Assembly: GCF_026104355.1 (NCBI RefSeq)
Contig: NZ_CP110535.1
Coordinates: 3,472,001 to 3,536,000, forward strand
Direction of reading: 5' to 3'
DNA from: Halomonas sp. BDJS001
Lineage (GTDB): Bacteria; Pseudomonadota; Gammaproteobacteria; Pseudomonadales; Halomonadaceae
DNA: 64,000 nt
In this document: piece by piece, positions 21,083-30,028 of the stretch
Numbering within the stretch: the first letter of the stretch is position 1
How the letters are laid out: each line of letters opens with the position of its first letter
Translations under genes and position numbers: made by a program
Notes under the pieces: model-generated
Database searches by the model: none
What the model saw: only the letters and a program-made list of their open reading frames with translations
What the model was told of the DNA's origin: nothing

Positions 21083-22845
21083 GCCTTACTGAAAAACATC
21101 TGTTAATAGTGGATGACAGCACGGTTAACATCGAGCTCATGTTTGATCTTCTTGACGAGTATGGGTTTGAAAACATCCACGGGATTAATGACCCCCGTGA
21201 GGTGCTTCGCCACTGCCAGCAGCAGTTACCGGATCTACTGCTGCTGGATATCCGTATGCCGCACCTAGACGGCTACGCAGTGATTGAAGAGCTCAGAGCA
21301 CATTTTGCCGAGCAGATGCCGCCGATTATCGTGCTGACGGCGCAAATTGATGACGTGACCCGCCATCGGGCCCTGAGTATGGGCGTACGCGATTTCATCA
21401 CCAAACCATTCAAGCAAGATGAAGTATTGCAACGCATACGCAATACCTTAAACATTGAACACCGCTACCAAGTGCGTGATAAGCAGGCCGACACTCTCGA
21501 ACAGATGGTCGCCAAACGCACCCAAGAGCTAGATCGCCAGTCACGCACCGACCCCATTACCCAGTTGCCTAACCGGCGTGGATTAGACCAGGCGTTGCGT
21601 AAGGCGGCCCTGAAAGCTTCCGGCACGGGGCTACTGTTTATCGCGATTGATAAACTCGATGATGTGGTGCGGCTGCACGGCTACCGGGTTGCCGATCAAC
21701 TGCTGTGTTCGGTTAGCCAACGGCTGCGCCAACAGCTCGACGCTGACTGCCTACTCGGGTTATGGGGGGGAAGCGAGCTGCTGGTCATTACCCCCACGGC
21801 AAACTCCACCCAGCTGCTGCACCTGGCCGAGCAACTGCTCGAGTGTTTCGACCATGATCAGGCGCTGGAGGAGTTGCTGCTTCCCCTCAGTGCCCGTATC
21901 GGCATTAGTGCCGATGCAGGCTACTTTGAGGCAGAACGCTTGGTACATATGGCGGCCTTAGCGCTGCCACCTCTGGAATCGCTCAAGGTTCAGTACTACA
22001 CACCAGCGCTTGAGACCAAGCAACGGCATCGGCTACATATTCAGCAGGCGATTCGTGGCGCCACCGAGCGTGGCGAGATGTCGCTCGCCTTTCAACCCAA
22101 ACTATCGCTGGCTGACCACAAGATTCTCGGCGCGGAAGCGCTGCTACGTTGGCAGCACCCGGAGTTCGGCCTCATCTCTCCAGGTGAATTTATTCCGCTG
22201 GCAGAGGCCAGCGGTGATATTCTCTGCATAGGCGACTGGGTGCTCGATGAAGCCATGCGCTATATCAGCACCTGGCGGGCACAAGGGCTGCTCAATGACG
22301 ATTTTCATATTGCGGTGAATGTGGCCGCTCGTCAGTTAAGCCGCAAAGACTTTGCCCAACAGCTGCTTGTTCGCCTTGAACAGCGGCAAATTCCCGAGCG
22401 CTTCCTGGCCCTGGAAGTCACCGAATCGGGGCTGATGAGCGATATGAATCACGCTCGTCAGCAGCTTGCCCAATTGGCTGCAATGAATATCGCCGTGGCC
22501 ATTGACGATTTTGGCACCGGTCAATCGTCGTTGGCGTATATTAAAACGTTGCCTTTCTCGACGCTTAAGATAGATCGTGCCTTTGTGATGGACTTGGAAA
22601 CCAGCGCGATTGACCGTCAACTGGCGCATACCATTACTCAGCTTGCTCATAGTGTGGGCTGCGATGTAGTGGCAGAAGGCATCGAAAACTCAGCCCAGGC
22701 AGCCTATTTAAGCTCTATCGGCTGTGAAGCCGCACAAGGCTACTTCTATGCTCGTCCGCTGCCTGCCGAAGCGTTTGTGGCCTGGTGCAGCGAATGGAAG
22801 CCACTTTGTTCCACCCCCCATATGGAGACCGTTAATGGCTCATGA
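21079..22845 (+). CDS. Response regulator with degenerate GGDEF and intact EAL domain (c-di-GMP phosphodiesterase)
   Basis: This 588-residue protein contains a receiver domain (about 5-125, phospho-Asp57 in [12 protein letters not shown]), a GGDEF-fold domain (about 155-300) and an EAL domain (about 320-570). The diguanylate cyclase signature is changed to GGSEL at 230-234, so cyclase activity is probably lost. The EAL motif is intact at 353-355 (EALLRW), as are the metal and catalytic segments [16 protein letters not shown] and [10 protein letters not shown]. It should therefore degrade c-di-GMP, gated by phosphorylation from the overlapping histidine kinase. GTP binding to the degenerate domain could tune activity, as in other such proteins. 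Confidence 0.92.
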   Translation: MSLTEKHLLIVDDSTVNIELMFDLLDEYGFENIHGINDPREVLRHCQQQLPDLLLLDIRMPHLDGYAVIEELRAHFAEQMPPIIVLTAQIDDVTRHRALSMGVRDFITKPFKQDEVLQRIRNTLNIEHRYQVRDKQADTLEQMVAKRTQELDRQSRTDPITQLPNRRGLDQALRKAALKASGTGLLFIAIDKLDDVVRLHGYRVADQLLCSVSQRLRQQLDADCLLGLWGGSELLVITPTANSTQLLHLAEQLLECFDHDQALEELLLPLSARIGISADAGYFEAERLVHMAALALPPLESLKVQYYTPALETKQRHRLHIQQAIRGATERGEMSLAFQPKLSLADHKILGAEALLRWQHPEFGLISPGEFIPLAEASGDILCIGDWVLDEAMRYISTWRAQGLLNDDFHIAVNVAARQLSRKDFAQQLLVRLEQRQIPERFLALEVTESGLMSDMNHARQQLAQLAAMNIAVAIDDFGTGQSSLAYIKTLPFSTLKIDRAFVMDLETSAIDRQLAHTITQLAHSVGCDVVAEGIENSAQAAYLSSIGCEAAQGYFYARPLPAEAFVAWCSEWKPLCSTPHMETVNGS

Positions 22846-23698
22846 CTTACTTGACCGCTTACGCGAACGTTTAGAAGAACTCAACCGCTCAGAGCGTAAA
22901 GTCGCCAATGTAATTCTTGAAGACCCAACGGTCGCCACCAGTCTCAGCATTGCTAGCCTGGCTCAGGCGGCAAGCGTCAGCGAACCTACGGTTAATCGTT
23001 TCTGCCGCAACTTTGGCGCCAAAGGCTACCCTGATTTCAAGATCAAACTGGCTCAGAGCTTAGCCGGTGGTACGCCCTACGTGACCCGCGCAGTAGAGCC
23101 TGGTGACACTGCCACCCAGTACACCCACAAGATCTTTGGCGCCACCATCGCCGCCCTTGATCAAGCCCAGCGCGAAATCGATATGAGCGCCGTCGAGCGC
23201 ATGGTCGACTACCTTACCCAGGCCAAGCAGATCCACATTTTTGGCTTGGGCGCCTCCGGCGCGGTGGCCCAGGATGCCCAACACAAGTTCTTCCGCTTCA
23301 ACCTGCCGGTGATGGCCTACATCGATGTGCTGATGCAGCGCATGGTCGCCGCCGCTTGCCACACCGGGGATGTGGTAGTGATCATCTCCTACACCGGGCG
23401 CACCCGTGAGTTGGTGGATATCGCCCGTCTTGCACGGGAAGCCGGAGCAGTGGTACTCGGTATCACCGCGCCCAACTCGCCGGTAGCCAACGAGTGCACC
23501 GCCACCCTGGACGTCGCCACCCCCGAAGACACCGACCACTACATGCCGATGACCTCGCGGGTCATTCAGTTAACGCTGATTGATGCGCTGGCTACCGGGG
23601 TGACCTTGAGGCGCGGTGAAGACTTCTTACCCCACCTCAAGAAAATCAAAGACAGCCTGCGCGATACCCGCTTTCCGGTGGAAAAGTCTGGGAAGTGA
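22835..23698 (+). CDS. hexR: RpiR-family transcriptional regulator HexR
   Basis: HexR represses glucose catabolism genes (zwf, edd, gap and others) and is released by 2-keto-3-deoxy-6-phosphogluconate. The 287-residue protein has the RpiR helix-turn-helix domain (about 1-75; [21 protein letters not shown]) and a SIS sugar-phosphate domain (about 125-255; [25 protein letters not shown]). ATG 22835 has GGAGA six bases upstream and lies inside the end of the phosphodiesterase gene (11-base overlap), so translation is coupled to it. No zwf or edd is adjacent, unlike the common arrangement. Confidence 0.9.
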   Translation: MAHDLLDRLRERLEELNRSERKVANVILEDPTVATSLSIASLAQAASVSEPTVNRFCRNFGAKGYPDFKIKLAQSLAGGTPYVTRAVEPGDTATQYTHKIFGATIAALDQAQREIDMSAVERMVDYLTQAKQIHIFGLGASGAVAQDAQHKFFRFNLPVMAYIDVLMQRMVAAACHTGDVVVIISYTGRTRELVDIARLAREAGAVVLGITAPNSPVANECTATLDVATPEDTDHYMPMTSRVIQLTLIDALATGVTLRRGEDFLPHLKKIKDSLRDTRFPVEKSGK

Positions 23699-23731
23699 AT
23701 GGTTAAATAGTAAGGAGTGAGGGGTGAGGAG

Positions 23732-24088
23732 TTAGCTCACCGCGGCGGTGACGGTGATTTCCACTTTGAGTTCATCGGCGGGCATGGGCGCGCAGACGCA
23801 GGTGCGCGCCGGTGCGTAGCCTGCGGGTACCCAGGCATCCCATACCTCGTTCATGGCGGCAAAGTCACCACCCTCTTTCAGGTAAATAGTTGCGCTTAAT
23901 AACTGCTCACGGCTTGAACCAATCTCTTTCAGTAGCGCATCCACCCGCGCCAGCATGCTTTCCGTTTGGGCGGTGATATCGCCCTCACGGGCCTCCGGGC
24001 CAGCCACTTGGCCGCACAGATAGGCCACACCCTGGTGAATCACCGCGCGGCTCATGCGAGCTTTTGTATCGTGACGTTGGATGGTCAT
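23732..24088 (-). CDS. RidA/YjgF/YER057c/UK114 family protein
   Basis: RidA-type proteins hydrolyse reactive enamine/imine intermediates from PLP enzymes. The 118-residue protein has the fold's landmarks: YLCGQVAG, a conserved Arg in APARTCVCA that binds the substrate carboxylate, and the C-terminal acidic [10 protein letters not shown]. The YjgF-like body with a variant N-terminal segment suggests a Rid subgroup other than archetypal RidA. It lies downstream of an Lrp-type regulator on the same strand (72-base gap), a pairing often seen near amino-acid catabolism genes. Confidence 0.88.
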   Translation of the reverse strand: MTIQRHDTKARMSRAVIHQGVAYLCGQVAGPEAREGDITAQTESMLARVDALLKEIGSSREQLLSATIYLKEGGDFAAMNEVWDAWVPAGYAPARTCVCAPMPADELKVEITVTAAVS

Positions 24089-24160
24089 AGTGCAAACTCC
24101 TAATAGGTTGAGAAAAAGCAGTCTAAACCGCCTGACTTACCCTTGACCATGCCTTCTTTA

Positions 24161-24646
24161 TCAAAGCCGATCAGTCGGCACCGGGCGATGCTCAAAGACC
24201 CGCCGGAGCACAAAGCTGGTATGTGCGCCGGTCACTCCCTCGATGCGGTTAATCACATGCAGCAGCAGGTGTTGGTAGTCGTCCATATCGCGCACTAGGA
24301 TTTTGAGCTGAAAATCCGCCGCCTGACCGGTAATGATCAGACACTCGATCACATTAGGTATCTCACGAATATGACGCTCAAAATTATCAAAGCGCTCCGG
24401 CGTATGCTGATCCATGGAAATATGCAGCAGCGCCATTAACTGATAGCCCAGTTGGCGGGAATCGACCTCCGCACGGTAGCGCAGTATTAGGCCGTGCTCC
24501 TCCAGAGCCCGCACCCGGCGCAAGCAGGGCGAAGGCGAAAGCCCGATTCGATCAGCCAACTCCTGATTACTGATGCGCCCCTCCTGCTGCACAATATCCA
24601 GAATATGGCGATCAAAACGATCCAATACCAGTGGCGATACCGACAT
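24161..24646 (-). CDS. Lrp/AsnC family transcriptional regulator
   Basis: This 161-residue protein has an N-terminal winged helix-turn-helix (about 8-65; GRISNQELADRIGLSPSPCLRRVRALE) and a C-terminal RAM ligand-binding domain (about 75-150). The effector is probably an amino acid, but which one is unknown. It is divergent from leuA across a 201-base gap and upstream of ridA, so both are candidate targets. It is only a distant relative of the DoeX-type regulator elsewhere in the window. Confidence 0.92.
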   Translation of the reverse strand: MSVSPLVLDRFDRHILDIVQQEGRISNQELADRIGLSPSPCLRRVRALEEHGLILRYRAEVDSRQLGYQLMALLHISMDQHTPERFDNFERHIREIPNVIECLIITGQAADFQLKILVRDMDDYQHLLLHVINRIEGVTGAHTSFVLRRVFEHRPVPTDRL

Positions 24647-24847
24647 AAAAGGCAGCTCCTGCCAAAAAATAAAATATTAAAGAAACTTCCTGCCAATTAT
24701 TATCTAACATTCCCTATCTTCGCAAGAACCTAGCGCTGCAAACCCTTTACACTATACGAGTTGCCAAAAGCAGCGAATCACTCAGCACGGCCGCCACAAG
24801 CAGCCGCTATCCATAAAACGGTTCTTTTCTACTTCAGGAAGTTCACT

Positions 24848-26539
24848 ATGTCTGCTTTCGATCATCGCAAATATCGCCCTGCGCCCCGTGTGCCTGCCTT
24901 CAATCGCCAATGGCCGGATCGTGATCTGGATCACGCCCCGATCTGGGTGAGCGAAGACCTACGCGACGGCAATCAGGCGCTGCTTGAGCCGATGACCGTT
25001 GAGCAGAAGCAGCGCTTCTGGCAGCAGATCGTTAAAGTGGGCATTAAAGAAGTCATGGTAGGCTTTCCTTCGGCCAGCCAGCCCGACTACGACTTTGTGC
25101 GCTGGCTGATCGAAGAGAATCAAATTCCCGAAGACGTCACCATTGCGGTACTGGTGCAGTGCCGTGAACATCTGATTGAGAAGACCTTTGCCTCGTTGGT
25201 GGGTGCCAAGCGCGCCATTGTTCACCTGTATAACTCCACCTCCACCATTCAGCGCGAGCGAGTGTTCGAGATGGATCGTGCTGGGATTGTCGATATCGCG
25301 GTACAAGGGGCCACCTGGGTCAAAACCTACGCCGACCAATACCCCGAGATTGAGTGGTGTTTCGAGTACACCCCGGAAAGTTTTTCCAGCACCGAGATCG
25401 ATTTCTCGCTGGAGATCTGCGAAGCGGTGATGGATGTGTGGCAGCCGACGCCAGAGAATAAATGCATTCTCAACCTGCCCACCACGGTGGAAGTGGCCGG
25501 GCCGCACCATCACGCCGACCAGATTGAGTACTTCTGCCAGCACATCAGCCGCCGTGACAGCGTGATTATCTCGGTGCACACCCACAATGACCGCGGTGGC
25601 GCGGTAGCCTCTGCCGAACTCGCCCTGTTGGCCGGCGCCGAACGAGTCGAGGGCACCCTGCTGGGCAATGGCGAGCGCACGGGCAATATGGATATCGTCA
25701 CCCTGGCAATGAATCTCTACAGTCAGGGCATCGATCCTGAACTGGATCTATCCAATCCTGATGAAATCATTCAGGTAGTTAACGAGTGCACCGGTATCGC
25801 TATACACCCGCGCCACCCCTGGGTGGGCGAGATGGTCTACACCGCCTTCTCGGGCAGTCACCAGGATGCGATTCGTAAATCCCTCAAGCATCAAAAGCCC
25901 GACGAGCCTTGGCAAGTGGCTTATCTGCCCATCGACCCCCACGATATCGGCCGCGACTATCAGGCGGTGATTCGCGTCAATAGTCAGTCCGGCAAGGGCG
26001 GCATGGCTTTCCTGCTTGAGCGGGATTACGGCATTAACCTACCGCGCTGGATGATGCTGGCCTTGGCGCCCTTTGTTCAGCAAGAGAGCGAACGGCGCGC
26101 TAGCGAACTCTCCAGCGAAATGATTCGCCAGGTGATGTTCGACAACTTCACCCAGGAAGCACCGCTATCCCTAATGGATTACCAGCTCTCCAAAGGGCAG
26201 CAAGAGGGCATTGAGGTCACGCTGCAACAGGGGGATAAAACCCTGCGCCTCTCTGGCAAGGGTAACGGTGCGATGTCTGCATTTACCGATGCCTGGCAGC
26301 GCCACTCCGGCAGCAGTGTGGGAATTATCGATTACAGCGAGCACTCACTGGGCGCCAGCAGTGAAGCCAATGCCATCGCCTTTGTACAGCTAAATATCGA
26401 TGGCCAGCGGCTCTGCGCAGTGGCCGAGGACAGCGATACGGTGAGTGCATCGCTCAAGGCGCTGCTGTCGGGTATTAACTCAACGAGTAACCTAGGTCAG
26501 ACAACTGAGCAGCAGCAAGAAGCTGCCGCCGAAGCGTAA
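24848..26539 (+). CDS. leuA: 2-isopropylmalate synthase LeuA
   Basis: LeuA condenses acetyl-CoA with 2-oxoisovalerate, the first committed step of leucine synthesis. The 563-residue protein is of the longer type that begins with DHRKYRPAPRVP and has catalytic DLRDGNQALLEPM, metal-ligand HTHNDRGGAVAS and GNGERTGNMD. The C-terminal leucine-sensing regulatory domain occupies about 435-550. ATG 24848 is preceded by AGGAAG; an upstream in-frame start would add 29 residues with no family match. The divergent Lrp-type gene upstream is a candidate regulator. I did not find a leucine-rich leader peptide in the gap. Confidence 0.95.
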   Translation: MSAFDHRKYRPAPRVPAFNRQWPDRDLDHAPIWVSEDLRDGNQALLEPMTVEQKQRFWQQIVKVGIKEVMVGFPSASQPDYDFVRWLIEENQIPEDVTIAVLVQCREHLIEKTFASLVGAKRAIVHLYNSTSTIQRERVFEMDRAGIVDIAVQGATWVKTYADQYPEIEWCFEYTPESFSSTEIDFSLEICEAVMDVWQPTPENKCILNLPTTVEVAGPHHHADQIEYFCQHISRRDSVIISVHTHNDRGGAVASAELALLAGAERVEGTLLGNGERTGNMDIVTLAMNLYSQGIDPELDLSNPDEIIQVVNECTGIAIHPRHPWVGEMVYTAFSGSHQDAIRKSLKHQKPDEPWQVAYLPIDPHDIGRDYQAVIRVNSQSGKGGMAFLLERDYGINLPRWMMLALAPFVQQESERRASELSSEMIRQVMFDNFTQEAPLSLMDYQLSKGQQEGIEVTLQQGDKTLRLSGKGNGAMSAFTDAWQRHSGSSVGIIDYSEHSLGASSEANAIAFVQLNIDGQRLCAVAEDSDTVSASLKALLSGINSTSNLGQTTEQQQEAAAEA

Positions 26540-26564
26540 ACGGCTTGACTCTAAGAGGCTGGAT

Positions 26565-26906
26565 CTAATCGGCACACTCAATACACTTCAGCACTAACGG
26601 ATCCCAGGTGAGGCGTTTGGCCCCAATCCATTCGCCGCACTCGACACACTCACCGAAGCTTTCCCCTTCAATACGTTGCAGGGCAGCAGCAATCTGCTTT
26701 AGCTTTAGCTGACGGCGCTGCTCGCCTGCTTTAGCCATCGCCTGCCCTTGCATCGCATCCATTCGCGACAGCCGACCCACCGATGTTTGATCCAGCATCA
26801 CCGTATCACGGGACGCTTCACTGCTGGCGCTCTCCTCGCGGAGCGTGGCGTCAAGAGCCAGCAATTGCTCACGGATAACGACTATATCCACCTCAGGGTG
26901 ATTCAT
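26565..26906 (-). CDS. DksA/TraR family C4-type zinc-finger protein
   Basis: This 113-residue protein has a helical N-terminal region and a C-terminal four-cysteine finger (CVEC ... CIEC) ending two residues before the stop. SVGRLSRMDAMQ is typical of short DksA/TraR-like proteins. The Asp-rich coiled-coil tip that lets DksA act with ppGpp on RNA polymerase is not evident, so a DksA role is not assured. The start at 26906 follows GGGAGG by five bases. It is convergent with leuA, 25 bases away. Confidence 0.82.
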   Translation of the reverse strand: MNHPEVDIVVIREQLLALDATLREESASSEASRDTVMLDQTSVGRLSRMDAMQGQAMAKAGEQRRQLKLKQIAAALQRIEGESFGECVECGEWIGAKRLTWDPLVLKCIECAD

Positions 26907-26985
26907 CTGCACCTCCCACTAGCCTACAATCATTTACCAACAATCGTTAACCTACTAATTATTTGATCGCGAAGGGAACGTTACG

Positions 26986-28182
26986 ATGGGCTATCGCACC
27001 CTGCTGCGCGATCACCGCAGCGTACTCAGTATCGCTTTTCTAGCGATGTTTAGCTCAAGCCTTGGGCAGAGCTACTTTATTGGTCTTTTTCAAGCGCCCC
27101 TTTCAGACCACCTGGGTCTTAGCGTCGGCCAGTTTGGCACCGCCTATGCCGTGGTTACCCTGATAGCGGGTTTCTGCATGCTGCGCTTTGGGCCCTCCAT
27201 CGACTGGATTAACCCACAGCGCTTTGCGGCAATCGTCTTGTCACTGCTGTTAACCGGCGTTGTACTGCTTACCTTATCGCCCTGGTGGTGGCTGGGGATA
27301 GTCGGCCTTGGCATAGTGCGGCTATGCGGCCAGGGCATGTTGACCCATTTGGGTAACACCCTCGCTGCCCGAGAGTTTTCCACCATGCGCGGCCGTGCCA
27401 TTGGCCTGGCTAACCTAGGGATACCGCTGGGAGAAGCGCTGCTGCCCCCGTTAGTGGCGGCTGCGCTTATCTGGAGCAGTTGGCAAACCTTCTGGTGGCT
27501 ACTGTGTGGCGTCATCGCCTTGCCTTGGCTGTGGCTACTGTTAAAAGCACCCTGGCCTGGTGCACCGGGTGTTAAGCCAACAAAACAAACGCCTCACGGC
27601 CCTCGCCCCTTTCGAGAAAAACGCTTTTTGCTGCTAATGCCGCTATTAATGGCCCTTCCCATCACCATGACGGGGCTGTTTATCTATCAAGCTCAATTAA
27701 CGGAGTCTCTGGAGAGCTCCCTGGCGGTTTATGCCCTGGCGCTGACGGGTATGGGAATCGCCAAACTGCCGGGGGCCTTATTAGGAGGCCGCTGGGTGGA
27801 TAAACTGGGCCCCGTAAAGCTAGCCCGCCTTTACCTACTCCCCTACGCCTTTGCCATGGTGATGGCACTCACCATTGGCGGGCATATCAGCATTTGGGCA
27901 TTGATGGTAGGGGGCGGCTTGGCCATGGGCGCGCAAGAGCTGATTGCCTCAGGCCTGCTCATTAAGCTGTGGGGGGCTGAGCACCTAGGCCGGGTTCGCT
28001 CGGCGCTTAGCGCTGCCATGGTGTTCTCCACCGGCGTCGCGCCCGCCGTACTGGGGTTAGCCCTTAGCGCGGGCGCACCTTTTCATGCACTTCTATTGGG
28101 CATGCTGGTGTTTATCATCGCCGGTTGGCTACTGGCTCAGCGCGTACTACGGGAAGCCTCCACTATCCCGGCTGAGCCATAA
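26986..28182 (+). CDS. Major facilitator superfamily transporter
   Basis: This 398-residue inner-membrane protein has about 12 hydrophobic segments with a basic central loop near residue 195-215 (KQTPHGPRPFREKR). GRAIGLANLGIPLGEALLPP and GGRWVDKLGPVKLARLY resemble the conserved MFS loop motifs. No substrate-specific signature is recognised. GAAGGGA precedes the ATG. It is convergent with the uspA gene (11-base gap). Confidence 0.85.
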   Translation: MGYRTLLRDHRSVLSIAFLAMFSSSLGQSYFIGLFQAPLSDHLGLSVGQFGTAYAVVTLIAGFCMLRFGPSIDWINPQRFAAIVLSLLLTGVVLLTLSPWWWLGIVGLGIVRLCGQGMLTHLGNTLAAREFSTMRGRAIGLANLGIPLGEALLPPLVAAALIWSSWQTFWWLLCGVIALPWLWLLLKAPWPGAPGVKPTKQTPHGPRPFREKRFLLLMPLLMALPITMTGLFIYQAQLTESLESSLAVYALALTGMGIAKLPGALLGGRWVDKLGPVKLARLYLLPYAFAMVMALTIGGHISIWALMVGGGLAMGAQELIASGLLIKLWGAEHLGRVRSALSAAMVFSTGVAPAVLGLALSAGAPFHALLLGMLVFIIAGWLLAQRVLREASTIPAEP

Positions 28183-28193
28183 ACGTGCCGCAA

Positions 28194-29048
28194 TCAGCGC
28201 AAAATCAGCACCGGCAGTTGGGCTTTACGCAACATCGTGGTGGTGGTACTGCCGACCAGCAGGTGACGAATCCGCGAGTGGCCGTAGGCGCCCATCACCA
28301 GCATGTCGATATTATGCTCTTGCTTATAGTTACGCAGCGTCTCTTCCACCTCGCCCGCGCGTATCGCCCCTTCGGCGGTGTGCCCGGCCTCGCGTAAGGT
28401 TTCCAGCGCCCAGCTCAGCTGCGAGCGGTTTTCAGCGGTTTCCGCACCCACAATCACCACGTGGCAAGTGGCACCCTCAAACAGGGGGCTTTTGGCCAGC
28501 ATTTCAACGCCTTTACGCGCAGTGTTACTGCCGTCGAACGCCATCATCACATTGTGCGGCTGAGTAAACTGTTTCGGCACCATAAGAATTGGCCGGTGCA
28601 CTTCCCGCACCACACGCTCAAGGTTGGAGCCTAAATGACCGCTGGCCTGGTGCGCCGTCTCACCCCGTTTGCCCACCACCAAAAGCCTTACGTCTTTTTC
28701 GTGCTCGACCAGGGTTTCCACCAGGGTGCCATTGCGCTGCAAGCACTGGGGGTCGGCAATACCGGCGTTGGCCGCGCGTTCCTTGGCGGCGTCGAGTAAC
28801 AGGCGGCCGCGTTCACGGGAGACTTTTGCATGCTGCTCCTCAATGTCTGACAGCTTTTCCAGCAGGTGTTCTCGGGTACCCAACCCCAGATTACCGGTTA
28901 AATCCGGCTCGGCTACCTGGGCGTGGTTATCCACAGTATGAATAAAACTAAGTGGCGCATTCAGTGCTTTGGCAGCCCATACTGCGTAATCACACACACC
29001 TTCTGAAAACTGAGAACTATCGATAGCTGCCAACACGCGATCTGACAT
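28194..29048 (-). CDS. Tandem-domain universal stress protein (UspA family), copy 1
   Basis: This 284-residue protein contains two Usp domains (about 3-140 and 155-284). The C-terminal domain has the ATP-binding pattern GX2GX9GS in GAYGHSRIRHLLVGS. The N-terminal one has a related GKRGETAHQASGHLGS. AAGGAG before ATG 29048 fixes the start. It is closely similar along its length to the protein at 32365-33222, so the two are paralogues. Two-domain Usp proteins are linked to stress survival; the exact role is not predictable. Confidence 0.9.
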   Translation of the reverse strand: MSDRVLAAIDSSQFSEGVCDYAVWAAKALNAPLSFIHTVDNHAQVAEPDLTGNLGLGTREHLLEKLSDIEEQHAKVSRERGRLLLDAAKERAANAGIADPQCLQRNGTLVETLVEHEKDVRLLVVGKRGETAHQASGHLGSNLERVVREVHRPILMVPKQFTQPHNVMMAFDGSNTARKGVEMLAKSPLFEGATCHVVIVGAETAENRSQLSWALETLREAGHTAEGAIRAGEVEETLRNYKQEHNIDMLVMGAYGHSRIRHLLVGSTTTTMLRKAQLPVLILR

Positions 29049-29216
29049 GGGGTACTTCTCCTTGAGCGGGTGCATCAACATTATTGTTATTCTCTTCCTT
29101 TTCTACACGAACTCATTGACCTGCGACACCCTAAAACGCTCTGACGTGCTTCGGACGCTATAAAACGCACATGCTAAACTTAGCGGCCTATTGAAGCTGG
29201 CGACTCGGGGGAGAGT

Positions 29217-29603
29217 ATGGGGTATGGTCTAACGGGCGTGCTGTTAGTCGCGCTTGGCGGTGCGCTAGGCGGCATGGGACGTTTTGCAATCTCCAACCTA
29301 ATGGCCCGCCATTTTGGCAAGGCCTTCCCCTGGGGCACTCTGGCCGTTAACGCCAGTGGCGCCTTTTTTGCCGGGTGGCTGCTTGGCAGTCAAGGGTTAG
29401 CCAGCCTTCCCTCACCTGTATGGCTCTTCACCGTGGCAGGCCTGCTGGGTGGCTACACCACCGTTTCCTCTTTTAGTTTACAAACGCTTGAGCTGTGGCA
29501 GGGCGGTCAGGCACTGCGTGCCGCTCTTAACGTGGGCGCCACACTGCTATTGGGCCTGGCGATGGTTGCGCTGGGCTGGATGGTAGCGGGGGGCTCGCTA
29601 TGA
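29217..29603 (+). CDS. crcB: Fluoride channel subunit CrcB/Fluc, first copy
   Basis: CrcB proteins are small four-helix fluoride channels. This 128-residue copy has GGALGGMGRFAI, WGTLAVNASGAFFAG with the conserved Asn, and GGYTTVSSFSLQT, which matches the pore phenylalanine/TT motif. It overlaps the second crcB by four bases (ATGA). Two different adjacent copies suggest a heteromeric channel with opposite subunit orientation, as described for paired Fluc genes. I looked for a crcB-motif fluoride riboswitch upstream and did not recognise one. Confidence 0.9.
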   Translation: MGYGLTGVLLVALGGALGGMGRFAISNLMARHFGKAFPWGTLAVNASGAFFAGWLLGSQGLASLPSPVWLFTVAGLLGGYTTVSSFSLQTLELWQGGQALRAALNVGATLLLGLAMVALGWMVAGGSL

Positions 29604-29986
29604 GTGCCTGGAAAGCCTACTTAGCCGTAGGGCTGGGCAGTGGACTGGGCAGCGTGCTGCGCTATGGCATTTCACTGCTCTCTCAGGCGGCATTGGGGGG
29701 CTACTTTCCGTGGGGGACGCTCGTCGTCAACGTGCTGGGCTCCTGTTTGATTGGCTGGCTGGCGGCCACTATCTCGCGCTTTCCTCACGGTCAGCTAGCG
29801 CCGTTACAGCCATTACTGGTCGCTGGCTTTTGCGGCGGCTTTACTACCTTTTCACTGTTTAGCTTAGAGACATGGCATTTGGTGCAGATAGGCCGACCGG
29901 GGATAGCGCTGGTTTATATAGTGGTTAGTCTGCCCCTTTGGCTGGGCGCCGCCGTGGTGGGTGAGCGTATGGCGCTTAATCGTTAA
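29600..29986 (+). CDS. crcB: Fluoride channel subunit CrcB/Fluc, second copy
   Basis: This 128-residue paralogue follows the first crcB with a four-base overlap. It has GLGSVLRYGISLL, WGTLVVNVLGSCLIGW and FCGGFTTFSLFSLET, keeping the Asn and the Phe-rich pore signature. Membrane orientation may be the reverse of the partner, judging from the different positions of basic residues, but this is only inferred. The next gene (arsenite-permease-like) begins 42 bases later and could share the transcript. Confidence 0.9.
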   Translation: MSAWKAYLAVGLGSGLGSVLRYGISLLSQAALGGYFPWGTLVVNVLGSCLIGWLAATISRFPHGQLAPLQPLLVAGFCGGFTTFSLFSLETWHLVQIGRPGIALVYIVVSLPLWLGAAVVGERMALNR

Positions 29987-30028
29987 CAATCCGTTTTAAT
30001 AGCATACGTCGACCAAAGGGTTAGCCAG

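Noticed and set aside
24959..25585. 208-codon minus-strand frame within leuA
   Set aside because: Antisense shadow of conserved leuA codons; low-complexity Gly/His/Val-rich product without family resemblance.
29082..29216. Possible fluoride riboswitch upstream of crcB
   Set aside because: The conserved core of the crcB motif could not be recognised by eye; a covariance search would be needed to claim it.
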